Position numbers and translations under genes: made by a program. Below are positions 7,933-17,342 of a DNA stretch of 60,498 bases, piece by piece. The stretch covers positions 1 to 60,498 of the forward strand of contig CAIOTJ010000079.1 in assembly GCA_903861195.1 (NCBI GenBank), given 5' to 3'. The stretch comes from an uncultured Planctomycetaceae bacterium. Lineage in GTDB: Bacteria; Planctomycetota; Planctomycetia; Planctomycetales; Planctomycetaceae. The notes under the pieces were generated by a model. It saw nothing but the letters and a program-made list of their open reading frames with translations, had not been told where the DNA came from and did not search any database. Positions within the stretch are counted from its first letter, which is position 1. Each line of letters begins with the position of its first letter.

Positions 7933-9288
7933 CTACAGTTCAAATCGCACCGCGGGGCCCGGGATCAGTCCGTCCTTGGTCCAATCGCAACTCCAGCCGG
8001 GGAAGGCGAACTGGGGATACGGGTCGGGAGGAATGACCTGCTCCGATTCGTGGATGACTTCAAATTCGCGGTTTGTCGTCACTCGGCCAATCCGGAACCG
8101 TTTCGCACAATGCTGGGTCCGGGGATCAACCCGAAGGATTCCCGAAGGCCCCGCGAATTCCACATCGGCCAATGCCTGACGGACGGAATCGGCATCGAGC
8201 GCGCCGCACTTCCGCACGGCATTGGCCCAGAGGTGAACCAGGGCATACCCCGGTTCCATCGAATCGCTGAGGACCCGATCGTAGCCAAACTCGGCCCGAA
8301 AAGTCTCCACCCAGCGCTCATTCTCCGGGCTCCGCAACCCCTGAAAGTAGCATCGGGCCGTGTAGTGCCCGGCCACCTCTTCGGGCAGGAAGGATTGCAG
8401 CGAGTTTTCGCCGATGCTGGTGGCCACCACGGGCCGTTGGCGGGGATCATTCCCGATCGCCGCCAGTTCGCGGTAGAACGCGAGGTTGCTGTCACCAGTA
8501 ATCGTGCTGAGGATGCAGTCACAACCGCTGTCGCGGATTTGTGCGACGATGGGAGCGAAGTCGCGACCTCCCAAAGGAACAAGAATTTCGCCCATGACCT
8601 GCATCCCTCTGGATTGCAGATACTTGCGAGCCACAAAGTTCGCCGTTCGGCTGTAGATCAAGTCCGTGCCGATCAGGAAGACCTTGGTCCGCGATCCCTC
8701 GGAAGGGCTCAGGAGCCAATCGATGGCGGGGAGCACCTGCTGGTTGGGGAGCAAGCCTCCGTAAATCACATTGTGATGGCTCTCGTTTCCCTCGTAGGCC
8801 AGGGGATAGAAGAGCAGACGATTGAATTCTTTGAGAAGCGGCAAGACCACCTTGCGGCCATCCGAAGTCCAACCGCCGAACAGAGCGGCAACGTTGTGGT
8901 CGACCAGCATGGTCCGGGCCCGCCTGGGATAGAGGTCGGTTCGGGACTTGGTATCGGGGCAGATGATCTCCACCGGGCGCCCCAGCAATCCCCCAGCGGC
9001 ATTGATTTCCTCGATGGCCAGGGTCTCGGCATCACGGACCGGGTTCTCGTTCAGCGCGAGGCTGCCAGTCTGCGAGTGCAGCAAACCCACCCGGATAGGA
9101 CCACGCTTGGAAAACTGCCCGGGCAGCGGGGGAAGTTCACCGGAGCAGCCCGCAAACAGGCCCGCCGCCAAACCTGGCATTCCCGCCAGTAGTCCTGCGG
9201 CTCCCAGCCGACGCAAGAACCTGCGACGCGTCGTCGGCGAAATGTCCGTCGGCCCGATTCCAGTGAGGGGGTTTGTCTGCATGTTCAC
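7933..9288 (-). CDS. UrtA/AmiC-like ABC-type substrate-binding lipoprotein
   Basis: The protein has 451 residues. A twin-arginine signal (TTRRRFLRRLGAAGLLAG) is followed by a lipobox ending at Cys 48 (LFAGC), so it is probably exported by Tat and lipidated. The mature part follows the Peripla_BP_5 family: GLLHSQTGSLALNE near residue 70, then LAIEEINAAGG, and later STITGDSNLAFYRELAAIG. This pattern is closest to urea/amide-binding UrtA and AmiC. No urt permease or ATPase genes are nearby. Its start overlaps the stop of the DUF4239 membrane-protein gene (ATGA at 9285-9288 on the - strand). It may therefore serve as a sensor or partner rather than a transporter component. The ligand is unverified. 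Confidence 0.8.
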   Translation of the reverse strand: MNMQTNPLTGIGPTDISPTTRRRFLRRLGAAGLLAGMPGLAAGLFAGCSGELPPLPGQFSKRGPIRVGLLHSQTGSLALNENPVRDAETLAIEEINAAGGLLGRPVEIICPDTKSRTDLYPRRARTMLVDHNVAALFGGWTSDGRKVVLPLLKEFNRLLFYPLAYEGNESHHNVIYGGLLPNQQVLPAIDWLLSPSEGSRTKVFLIGTDLIYSRTANFVARKYLQSRGMQVMGEILVPLGGRDFAPIVAQIRDSGCDCILSTITGDSNLAFYRELAAIGNDPRQRPVVATSIGENSLQSFLPEEVAGHYTARCYFQGLRSPENERWVETFRAEFGYDRVLSDSMEPGYALVHLWANAVRKCGALDADSVRQALADVEFAGPSGILRVDPRTQHCAKRFRIGRVTTNREFEVIHESEQVIPPDPYPQFAFPGWSCDWTKDGLIPGPAVRFEL

Positions 9289-10070
9289 TCCTCAACCATT
9301 TGTCGATAGAGTGATTCAAATGCATCCGGGTCGACGCTGACTTCACCCCGGAATGGATTGTCCATCGCCGCAATCAGAAAGATCATCGTTCCCAGGTAGG
9401 AAGCCAGCAGGCCCCCCAGTAGCAGGTGGGTGATCAGCTTCATGTCAAACAGCCAGACCATGGCCATATTCACGAAGGCTCCCACCAGCAGCACGTACCA
9501 CATCACGGCAGGGATTCCTGCCTGAACAGCGAACAGCCGCATCCGCCGGTTCTCGAGGAAGGTGTTGAACTGCCGGAGCGCCTCGGCATGCAGAATCTCC
9601 TCCGACCTGGTCTGCGGTTCAAATTCCAGCAGCTTCTCTTCAAAGGCAGCCACGCGGATCCCACCCTCGGTGGGGATGACTCCCCGTCGCTGCAGAGGCC
9701 ACGCGTATTTAATTACATAGCGGGTGTAATCCCGCAGCAGCCACCGCAGGTTTTGGCCATAGGGAGCCCGATAATGCGAGACATCCTGGTACAGGGCCGA
9801 CAGGGCGGCCGCCTCTCGTGTGACGGCCTCTTCGGAATCAGCCGCATTCTGATAGGCGGTGACCGCCACCAAGCCCAGTAACAGCCCATAGAAGACGCAA
9901 AACGAAGACAGGACGTAGCCCACCACGTCGTTGCAAAACGGAGTGGACTTGACGAATTGTCGCAGAATGGGTCGAAAAAACAGCGCCCCAATCCAATAAA
10001 ACAGCGTGAACGCACCCGCACACAGCAGGCCGAACTGGAAAGTGGGCAGGTCGTAGACCCAGAAGAACAT
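9285..10070 (-). CDS. DUF4239-like (bestrophin-like) membrane protein
   Basis: The protein has 261 residues with four hydrophobic segments: near residues 12-35, 48-72, 183-205 and 211-232. Between the second and third is a soluble charged region containing AVTREAAALSALYQDVSHY. This layout and that phrase match DUF4239, a family of distant bestrophin-like proteins with no firmly established transport function. GGAG lies about 6 bases before the start. The 3' end overlaps the binding-protein gene by 4 bases, so the two proteins are probably made together. That pairing is the main clue to its role. Confidence 0.75.
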   Translation of the reverse strand: MFFWVYDLPTFQFGLLCAGAFTLFYWIGALFFRPILRQFVKSTPFCNDVVGYVLSSFCVFYGLLLGLVAVTAYQNAADSEEAVTREAAALSALYQDVSHYRAPYGQNLRWLLRDYTRYVIKYAWPLQRRGVIPTEGGIRVAAFEEKLLEFEPQTRSEEILHAEALRQFNTFLENRRMRLFAVQAGIPAVMWYVLLVGAFVNMAMVWLFDMKLITHLLLGGLLASYLGTMIFLIAAMDNPFRGEVSVDPDAFESLYRQMVEE

Positions 10071-10255
10071 CCGTCGCTCCGGTCAGTTGATCTTCCACAC
10101 AACAGTGGAGGTTTCGCGTCGCGGTTCAGAAGAGGAAGGTGCTCAGCCAGAACCTCTAGAAAATAGCAGAAGACAGAGGGGTTTTGAAGCAGTCGACATC
10201 AGGCCACCGCGAAGCCCCAGTGCATCGGAGCCCGCCGCGAACCGGTGGAACCGGC

Positions 10256-11938
10256 TTACTGAAACCGAAATGAGTACACATCGGCATCGATACCGACCAG
10301 ACGCAGACGGACTGGCTGCGAGGCCAGCGTCCCCAGATCGGCCGCTCCTCGCCAGGTGACCGTCCGATCGACGCTGTCACCAAACAGCTCGTCGCACTCT
10401 TCCATGGTGAATCCCGGCAGGGGCACGCCGGCCGCAGTCTGCAGCTCGACCCGCACAGTCCCCGCGGCCGAGGTGGCGAAGTTCAACTTCAGTGCCGTGC
10501 CCGTGAACGTCAGAGGACGGGTGAGTAATTCCCCCGGCCGGCCCCCGACATGCAGGGAGACAAATCCGTCCAGCCGCAGCGTATACCGACGGAGCGAGGT
10601 CGCCTGCGACGTCCAATAGCCCTCGGCGGCGTAGAAGGAGAGTTCTGGCGCGGCCCCCGGGAGCGACGCGGGGGTTTCCACCAAATTCCAGGCCAGCAGG
10701 TTCTGCCCGTAATTCCAGGTTCCGGTCCGTTCGGGTCCCGGACGCAGGAAGGCTTCCCGCCAGCGGTGGAACCGGACGCCATCCCGGCTGCTCATGAAGA
10801 GAATGTCCGTCAGTGCGGTTCCGAACCGCTCACTGACCCCAGCCCGCGTCACACGTGAAGGGCGATCGGGCAATGCCTGAAGGGAAGCCGGCCAGCGAGC
10901 CACGCGCTCCGCCCCCGCCCGATCGCTGCCATCGGGATTTGACGTCGACGGGGCCCCGGCCCGGTCGACGTACCGCAGCGGAAAGCCCAGGAACAGATGT
11001 GGAGCCCGGGGATATGGGGCAATTCCGTTCTCGTACAGCTCCTCGGTGGGAGAGTCCATAAACGTGATGTCCTCAAGACTCTTCCAATTCCGCAGATCGG
11101 CGGAGGTTCCGGTGCGGACAGCCCGGACCCCGTCTGGACGCCATTCCCGGGCTGTCGTCACTCCTGCGGTGTAACTGCGCCAATAGGCCCGGTATTCACC
11201 CCGTAGTGAATCCCAGAAACAGACATTCTGCGAGTCGAACGCCCCCTGCGTGATGGCCGGCTCCCGTTGATCCACATGCCAGTCCAGACCATCGACCGAT
11301 GTCCCCACGGTCAGCCCCAGCGGATCCCGAGTGGTCAGAAATGTCTTGTAGCGCTCCGTCTCGGCCACTCCGGGATTCAAATCGCGAAAGATGGCGGGGG
11401 CGCCGACCAGACAATTCCACGACTCGGCCTGGGGACGGGAGACCACAATGTTGTTCTGCTTCGAGCCGGCGAATTCGATTCGGTTGAGGTGGGGACGCTC
11501 GAAATGAATCCCATCCCGGCTTTCGGCCACGCACCAACTCTCTGGGCCGACCTGCAGTTGACCATTGTCGATCGACAGATTCCCGGCGCGATAGTAAAGC
11601 CGAATGCGTCCCTCTTCGGAAAGAACGCAGTGGTTTGCGGTGGCATTCCCCTCCCAGGGTCGGTCATGAACCAGAACAACCTCGCGGGCAACCGGTGCAT
11701 GCAGCCGCAAATCGGCTGAGCCTGACAGGCGCTCAATCAGATGATCGTCCACAAACAGTTCGCGACGGTTGCCAATCGCGATGGGTTTGCCGGGTTCCTG
11801 CGGGGAAGGGGCGGCCTCCTGGCCCGACCGACTACCCGGCCCGTGGAGGCCCAGAGCGCGTCCTGTCATGGTCCCGAAGAGGGCAGCAAGCCCCACCACA
11901 AAGCCCGACGCAATCCGGAAAGAATTCCAACGACGCAT
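10256..11938 (-). CDS. Secreted GH32-like (five-bladed propeller) glycosidase-related protein
   Basis: The protein has 560 residues. The start at 11938 is supported by GAGGAGAG about 7 bases upstream; a longer frame to 12118 lacks such support. A signal peptide-like segment (IASGFVVGLAALFGTMTGRALG) is followed by IGNRRELFVDDHLIER, a phrase common in planctomycete proteins annotated as related to GH32/GH43 N-terminal propellers. Repeats such as ESRDGIHFERP, TSVDGLDWHVDQREP and SSRDGVRFHRWREAF mark successive blades. I could not identify the catalytic Asp/Glu pair with certainty, so the enzymatic activity and substrate are unknown. Confidence 0.65.
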   Translation of the reverse strand: MRRWNSFRIASGFVVGLAALFGTMTGRALGLHGPGSRSGQEAAPSPQEPGKPIAIGNRRELFVDDHLIERLSGSADLRLHAPVAREVVLVHDRPWEGNATANHCVLSEEGRIRLYYRAGNLSIDNGQLQVGPESWCVAESRDGIHFERPHLNRIEFAGSKQNNIVVSRPQAESWNCLVGAPAIFRDLNPGVAETERYKTFLTTRDPLGLTVGTSVDGLDWHVDQREPAITQGAFDSQNVCFWDSLRGEYRAYWRSYTAGVTTAREWRPDGVRAVRTGTSADLRNWKSLEDITFMDSPTEELYENGIAPYPRAPHLFLGFPLRYVDRAGAPSTSNPDGSDRAGAERVARWPASLQALPDRPSRVTRAGVSERFGTALTDILFMSSRDGVRFHRWREAFLRPGPERTGTWNYGQNLLAWNLVETPASLPGAAPELSFYAAEGYWTSQATSLRRYTLRLDGFVSLHVGGRPGELLTRPLTFTGTALKLNFATSAAGTVRVELQTAAGVPLPGFTMEECDELFGDSVDRTVTWRGAADLGTLASQPVRLRLVGIDADVYSFRFQ

Positions 11939-11999
11939 CACAATCTCTCCTCTGCCGGACCGAAACAAGACACCGGGAGCGGGACGCGCATGTGCCCGC

Positions 12000-12896
12000 T
12001 TAGAACCGCGCCTGCCGTTGCGACAAGTACTCAACCAGGGCCCGATCAAAGGGTTGGCTGGTGTTGATCTGTACGTAGTCAATTCCCGAGCCGAAACACG
12101 CTTTGCGGTACTGTTCACTCAGTTCCGCCAGGGCGTCCAGATAGTCCGACCGGATTCCGTCGGCATCCAGTTCAATCCGCTCGTCGCTCTCCGGATCACG
12201 CAGATCGACCATCCCCGAGAACGGGAAATTCACCTCGGCTTCGTCGAGAATTTGGAACACAATCACGTCGTGACCGCGGTGCCGCAACTGCTTGAGCGTG
12301 TCGATGATCGGTTGAGGTTCGGCCAACAGGTCGGAAAAGACCATGATCAGGCTGCGATGCTTGACCATGGACGCGAGATTCTTCAGGTTGCGGGCAATCT
12401 CGGTGGGACCGGCGGGCTTCAGTTTCGACAGAATCGCCAGGATGTTTCCCAACTGGGTCCGCTTGCTGCGGGGAGGCAGGCAGTGCCGGATTTTTTCGTC
12501 GAAGGTCACCAGACCGACGGGATCTTGCTGGTGAATCATGAGGTAGGCCAGAGCGGCCGCGAGACAGATGCCGTAGTCGAATTTGGTCAGCTGCTGCCGG
12601 AACGTGTAGTTCATGCTGGCTGACAGGTCCATCACCAGGTAGCCGCTGATATTGGTCTCGGCCTGGTATTTCTTCACATAGAATCTGTCGGTCCGGGCAT
12701 AGACCTGCCAATCGATATCCTTCAGATCGTCTCCCTGGGAGTAACGCCGATGTTCACTGAACTCGACGCTGAAACCCTGGTACGGACTGGCGTGCAGCCC
12801 GGTCAGGAAACCCTCCACGATGAAACGGGCCCGCAGATCGAGCCGCGCGACATTGCGGATCACTTCAGGCTTCAGATATTGCTCGGCGGCCGGCAC
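12000..12896 (-). CDS. DUF58 family protein with VWA-like fold
   Basis: The protein has 298 residues from a GTG start. The N-terminal part includes FIVEGFLTGLHASPYQGFSVEF and YSQGDDLKDIDWQVYARTDR, the hallmark of DUF58. The MIDAS-like DLSASM motif follows near residue 90. DUF58 proteins are usually encoded with MoxR AAA+ ATPases and DUF4350/VWA genes. No MoxR gene is present here, and the DUF4350 gene lies 37 kb away at 49844-51202, so this gene is separated from its usual partners. No signal peptide or membrane segment is seen. Confidence 0.85.
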   Translation of the reverse strand: MPAAEQYLKPEVIRNVARLDLRARFIVEGFLTGLHASPYQGFSVEFSEHRRYSQGDDLKDIDWQVYARTDRFYVKKYQAETNISGYLVMDLSASMNYTFRQQLTKFDYGICLAAALAYLMIHQQDPVGLVTFDEKIRHCLPPRSKRTQLGNILAILSKLKPAGPTEIARNLKNLASMVKHRSLIMVFSDLLAEPQPIIDTLKQLRHRGHDVIVFQILDEAEVNFPFSGMVDLRDPESDERIELDADGIRSDYLDALAELSEQYRKACFGSGIDYVQINTSQPFDRALVEYLSQRQARF

Positions 12897-12962
12897 GGAA
12901 TGGGCTCTGGGAAAAGGAGGAGTGAAGAGAGTGGTGGTGGGGGATCTGGGCGGACGAGCGGC

Positions 12963-13493
12963 TCAGGGAACGGGAGGAACGCTCGTTGGTTCCATATCAT
13001 CGAAAGCTGCGGGCCATCGTCCCGTGCCGCGCCGCGCCACCGCCTCTTTGAGGAAGTTGTCCATGATGCGGCGGGAGTTCTCTGGCGTGCCGTCCAATTC
13101 GATATGGAATTGGGCTGCGTAGATTGGTCGGTCGGCTCGCCGCAGACCTTGGATCCGGGTGTGGCCGTCGGGACCATTTTCGACCAGATGCAGCGAGCCG
13201 CGAGGGGCGGATTCGATTTGCCCGCAATGGCTCTCCATGAGTGCGAATTCCCGCCGCAGCCAGGCAAAAGCAGGGATCCGGCCGACGTTGCCGCACGGTG
13301 AACTTGCCACGTTCGAAGAGACCGCCGGAATAATCGCCGCAACGGCCCGGCTTGAGGTGGCGGAAGTGGACGACGCCGAAATGGTTAACGCCAAGGGTTC
13401 CTTGGCGTGACCTCCCGGCAAGCCCCCGGCCCACAGGTCGGGCCTGGGCCAGACAACCATCCCGGCAGCGAGGAACAGCGGGGTGAATCGCAC
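12963..13493 (-). pseudogene. Decayed class I glutamine amidotransferase (frameshifted, N-terminally eroded)
   Basis: The downstream part reads MESHCGQIESAPRGSLHLV, then RADRPIYAAQFHIELDG and SRRIMDNFLKEA. This is the C-terminal half of a GATase1-like protein with the QFHxE triad region. Just upstream, the continuing homology (FRHLKPG, LFERGKFTVRQRRPDPCF) is in a different frame. The two join cleanly if one base is removed from the A4 run at 13266-13269, restoring DPCFAWLRREFALMESH. A further shift is needed upstream to reach the GGH phrase near 13405, where the nucleophile motif GxCGGH appears degraded, and no convincing N-terminal domain is found. An alternative is a 176-residue exported protein, since one frame is open from 13493 to 12963. 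Confidence 0.6.
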
Positions 13494-13722
13494 GATCAGC
13501 TGCCCGGTGCAGAGTCCTGGTTACGGGATGCAGTTTTCAACGGGCTCATCCAACGGCCCACTTGGGGTTGTACCACGCCCGGAACAGAGTGGCTACCAAG
13601 GCTTAGCCGATGGATTGCCCGGGAAACATTCGCTAGCATCGCGAGAGGTTGTGGAAGCTCCCTGGGGGCTTGTTGCAACCGGTTTTCCTCCCGTTTTTTT
13701 CGTTCCGTCCCGCAGATCGTTC

Positions 13723-14847
13723 ATGAAGATCGCTCGCGTCATCTGTCAGATCCTCCGCATCGAGAATGTCGCCGCCAAGACGGCCAGTTGTCAGGACGCG
13801 GTCCTGGTTCGAATCCAGACCGAGTGCGGACTGGAGGGGATCGGGGAAGCCGATTCTTCTCCCGAAGTGGTCAAGTCAATCGTCGATGCCCCCTTCAGTC
13901 ACAACATCGCCTGTGGTTTGCGGGAACTGCTGGTTGGTGAGAACCCACTGGAGACAGACCGGCTGTGGCAAAAGATGTACCGCCGGACGATGTACTTTGG
14001 CCGGAAGGCCGTGGGGATCACGGCGATGGCCGCGGTCGACATGGCGCTCTGGGATCTGAAAGGCAAAGCCTTCCAGCAACCCGTGCACACACTGTTGGGG
14101 GGGAAGCATCACCAGAAGATTCGGGCCTATGCCTCGATTCTGTTCGGCAAGAATGGGGCGGAGACAAGGGAGATCGGCCGCCGCTGGCGGGACGCGGGTT
14201 ACACCGCGGTGAAATTCGGTTGGGAGCCCATGGGCGAAAGCGAAGCGGTCGACCGGGATCTGGTGCGAGGGGCGCGTGAGGGGATTGGCGACGAAGCGAC
14301 ACTGCTGATCGACGCCGGCTGTGTCTGGGATGCCCGGACGGCCCTCCGACGGGCCCATGCGTTTTCCGAACAGCGGGCCGAATGGCTGGAGGAGCCCCTG
14401 CGTCAGGACGACATCGAAGGTTACCGGTGGCTGCGTGACCGCTCGCCCATTCCGATTGCCGCCGGGGAAGGAGAGTGTGGTCGGGAATCATTCCGGCCGT
14501 TTATTGAACAGCGGGCGCTCGATGTGTTTCAGGTCGACCTTGCCCGCAATGGATTCACCGACGCCGCCTACATTCGCCAGCGGGTGGAAGAGTCGGGAGC
14601 GCGGCTGTGCAATCACTGTTACACCAGCCCACTCACTGCGGCCGCGAGCCTGCACTGGCTGGCCAGTTGCAAAGACGCCTTCCTGTTCGAAGACTGCGTC
14701 GAGGACTCTCCCCTGCGACATGAATTGACCCACGAGAAGATCCAGGCCGTCGATGGATGGATCAGCATCCCCGATGGCCCGGGGCTGGGGGTGACGCTCA
14801 ATGAAGATTTCGTCCGGCACCATCTGGTCTCCGAGTCGGGACGTTAG
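13723..14847 (+). CDS. Mandelate racemase/muconate lactonizing (enolase superfamily) protein
   Basis: The protein has 374 residues starting MKIARVICQILRIENV. The N-terminal capping domain is followed by a barrel with AAVDMALWDLKGKA near residue 105. The predicted metal ligands are seen in order: Asp in LLIDAG, Glu in WLEEPL and Glu in AAGEGE, with a catalytic His in CNHCYTSP. The usual Lys-x-Lys motif reads KFGW, so only the first lysine is retained, which argues against a typical racemase. Members of this superfamily remove a proton alpha to a carboxylate, mostly in sugar-acid dehydration or epimerisation. The substrate cannot be read from sequence. The start was chosen at the ATG that begins family-like sequence. 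Confidence 0.85.
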   Translation: MKIARVICQILRIENVAAKTASCQDAVLVRIQTECGLEGIGEADSSPEVVKSIVDAPFSHNIACGLRELLVGENPLETDRLWQKMYRRTMYFGRKAVGITAMAAVDMALWDLKGKAFQQPVHTLLGGKHHQKIRAYASILFGKNGAETREIGRRWRDAGYTAVKFGWEPMGESEAVDRDLVRGAREGIGDEATLLIDAGCVWDARTALRRAHAFSEQRAEWLEEPLRQDDIEGYRWLRDRSPIPIAAGEGECGRESFRPFIEQRALDVFQVDLARNGFTDAAYIRQRVEESGARLCNHCYTSPLTAAASLHWLASCKDAFLFEDCVEDSPLRHELTHEKIQAVDGWISIPDGPGLGVTLNEDFVRHHLVSESGR

Positions 14848-14956
14848 TCTCGGCCTGAGAGCTGGCGAACGCCTGGGGGATGTCCGGTGGGGCCGAAACG
14901 CAGGAACTGGTCGTCCATCCTGCCGGGTATCTCTCGCGGACTCGCACTGGTGATGC

Positions 14957-17269
14957 ATGGACGATCACACTGAGGTTGCCGTGCAACTCGTTCTGCACGG
15001 GCCGGTGCAGGGTCGCGGCCTTCGTCCACAGCTGCTCCGCCGGGCCCGTGAATTGGGACTCCGTGGCTGGGTGGAGAACACCCCGTCCGGGGTCGGCCTG
15101 GTGGTTCTGGGAACTCGCGACGCGGTGCATCGACTGACGGTCATTCTGTCAGCCGATTTCATTCCCGCTCTGGTGGTCGCCGAGACCCCGCTCGATCGAG
15201 ACTCACTTCCCGCCGTTACTGGCTTCACCATCCGTTCCTCGATGGTGGCGGGAGCGCTGGCCACACCCGTGCCTCCAGATCGCGCGGTGTGTGCCGAGTG
15301 TCTGGCGGAAATTCGCGGTCCTTCCCGCCGTAAGGGCTACCTGCTGACAACCTGCACCCAGTGTGGACCACGGTACTCGATCACCGAGGCGATGCCCTTC
15401 GATCGGGAGCGGAGCAGCCTGCGGGAGTTTTCCCTCTGTTCAGAGTGCGTCGCCGAATATGGCGATCCCGACGATCGTCGATGTCATGCCCAGACGTTGG
15501 GCTGCGCCCGCTGTGGTCCCAACTGGTGGGTCGTCGATCCGGGGGGGACGACAGTTCCTGCCGGCGAACTCGCGCTCGACCTCGTGCAGCAGGTCTTGCG
15601 AGATGGAAATATCGTGGCCCTACGGGGCCTGGGTGGGTATCAGCTGCTGTGTGATGCGACGAATCCGGCCGCGGTGGAGCGGCTTCGACGGCGGAAGCAG
15701 CGTCCCACCAAACCTTTCGCGATCATGGTTGCCAACTGGACTCAAGCCAGTTGCCTCGCCGAGTGGGACGCCCTCTCGCAGGAGGCGTTTGACTCGCCAG
15801 CCAATCCCATCGTGCTGGTCCCGGCCAAACCGGGGAGCGGGCTGGCTCCCGGGATTCATCCGCAGCTTCGGGAGGTCGGCATCATGGCCCCCACCACACC
15901 TTGGCATGCCGCTCTGCTGGATCGCAGCAACTCGCCGCTTGTCGTGACCAGTGGAAATCGCGATGGCGAACCTCTGGTGGTGGATGTCGAGGAGGCCGAG
16001 ACCCGGCTGGCGGAGATCGCTGACCTGTTCGTGCATCACAATCGTCCGATTCGCAATCCGGTCGATGACAGCGTGGTGCGAGTGATCGCGGGGAAGGTGG
16101 TCACCCTGCGGCTGGCGAGAGGTCTGGCTCCGCTGGTGCTCCCTCCGGGGCCCTGGGAGACGGTTTTCCGCATTGCCCTGGGAGGTCAGCAAAAGATTGC
16201 CTTGGCCCTCGCCAATGGCCGGCAGGCGATCCTGGGGCCCCATCTGGGAGATCTGGACAGTGTGGTGGCCCGGACGAGGTATGCGGAACAACGGGCCACC
16301 CTGCAAAACCTGTATCGCGTGTCGCAGGCGGAATGGGTCCATGATTCCCACCCAGACTACTCGACGTCACAAATGGCCCGGGAATCTCAGCAGCGATCCT
16401 TCGGCGTCGATCATCATCACGCCCATGTTCTCGCGGGGATGCTGGAGGCGGGCTGGACCGATCGGGAGGTTCTGGGGGTGGCGTTCGACGGGACCGGCTG
16501 GGGGCCGGGCGGCCAACTGTGGGGTGGAGAGTTTCTTCTGGTTTCTGGTGGCGCGTATCGCCGCATAGGAAACTTGCGCCCGATGCCATTGCCCGGTGGT
16601 GAGCGGGCGATTCGGGAACCATGGCGGGTGGCTCTGATGTTGCTCGCCGAATCTTTGCCGCCGGCCGCATTTCCCGAGTTCGCCGACCGCCTGCTGCCTG
16701 CGTCGTGGAAGCCCTTATGGAAAATGATGGAACGGGTGCCCGTCGGAGAGCCGAGATTCTGGTGTCCGTACACATCCAGCGTCGGTCGCTTGTTTGACGG
16801 AGTCGCGGCGCTGCTGCTGGGCATTCATGAGGTCAGTTACGAGGGAGAGGCGGCGGCCATTCTCGAGTCGCAGGCGGAGGACCCGGGGGGGCCCACCGCC
16901 GCGCATCCGCTGCCGCTCAGGAGTGTCGATCAGCGCCTCGAACTCGACTGGCGGCCGCTGATTGGTGGGATCTTAAGCGATCTGCGGGAGGGGTACGATC
17001 CCCGCAGTGTCGCGGCCGGCTTTCATGCCTCGGTCGCCGCCGCGGTGGTGCAGATGGCAACACGCTGGCCGGGGCATCCGGTGGTACTGTCTGGGGGGTG
17101 CTTTCAGAATCGACTGCTGGTGGAGTTGATCGCCCGGGACATGGCGGCACTCGGGCGGCCTCTGTTCACCCCCGGGTGCATTCCCTCCAACGACGGAGGC
17201 CTCGCCGCCGGGCAATTGGTCGCCGCATCCATGCAGACATTGCCCCACCGGGATATGATCGAACGATAA
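14957..17269 (+). CDS. hypF: HypF carbamoyltransferase for [NiFe]-hydrogenase cyanide ligand synthesis
   Basis: The protein has 770 residues with all HypF modules in order. An acylphosphatase domain (1-90) keeps the catalytic Arg and Asn (GLRPQL, GWVEN), although the usual GVGFRP reads GRGLRP. Two zinc-finger units follow (CAECL with CTQCGPRYS; CSEC with HAQTLGCARCGP). A YrdC-like domain (VALRGLGGYQLLCDAT, RRRKQRPTKPFAIM) comes next. The C-terminal Kae1-like domain has VDHHHAH and GTGWGPGGQLWGGEF, and ends with VVLSGGCFQNRLL. HypF uses carbamoyl phosphate and ATP to carbamoylate the HypE C-terminal Cys. It is the first gene of hypF-hypC-hypD-hypE. Confidence 0.95.
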   Translation: MDDHTEVAVQLVLHGPVQGRGLRPQLLRRARELGLRGWVENTPSGVGLVVLGTRDAVHRLTVILSADFIPALVVAETPLDRDSLPAVTGFTIRSSMVAGALATPVPPDRAVCAECLAEIRGPSRRKGYLLTTCTQCGPRYSITEAMPFDRERSSLREFSLCSECVAEYGDPDDRRCHAQTLGCARCGPNWWVVDPGGTTVPAGELALDLVQQVLRDGNIVALRGLGGYQLLCDATNPAAVERLRRRKQRPTKPFAIMVANWTQASCLAEWDALSQEAFDSPANPIVLVPAKPGSGLAPGIHPQLREVGIMAPTTPWHAALLDRSNSPLVVTSGNRDGEPLVVDVEEAETRLAEIADLFVHHNRPIRNPVDDSVVRVIAGKVVTLRLARGLAPLVLPPGPWETVFRIALGGQQKIALALANGRQAILGPHLGDLDSVVARTRYAEQRATLQNLYRVSQAEWVHDSHPDYSTSQMARESQQRSFGVDHHHAHVLAGMLEAGWTDREVLGVAFDGTGWGPGGQLWGGEFLLVSGGAYRRIGNLRPMPLPGGERAIREPWRVALMLLAESLPPAAFPEFADRLLPASWKPLWKMMERVPVGEPRFWCPYTSSVGRLFDGVAALLLGIHEVSYEGEAAAILESQAEDPGGPTAAHPLPLRSVDQRLELDWRPLIGGILSDLREGYDPRSVAAGFHASVAAAVVQMATRWPGHPVVLSGGCFQNRLLVELIARDMAALGRPLFTPGCIPSNDGGLAAGQLVAASMQTLPHRDMIER

Positions 17270-17342
17270 CCCTCCCTCGGCCGTACTGGCGGAAGATTGT
17301 CGGGTTGGCCGTCACCTCTCTCGTGAACAGAACTCTCCTGCA

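Noticed and set aside
7864-9192. A 442-residue open frame on the + strand opposite the UrtA-like gene
   Set aside because: It is the antisense shadow of the binding-protein gene; the - strand product has full family motifs and a Tat lipoprotein signal.
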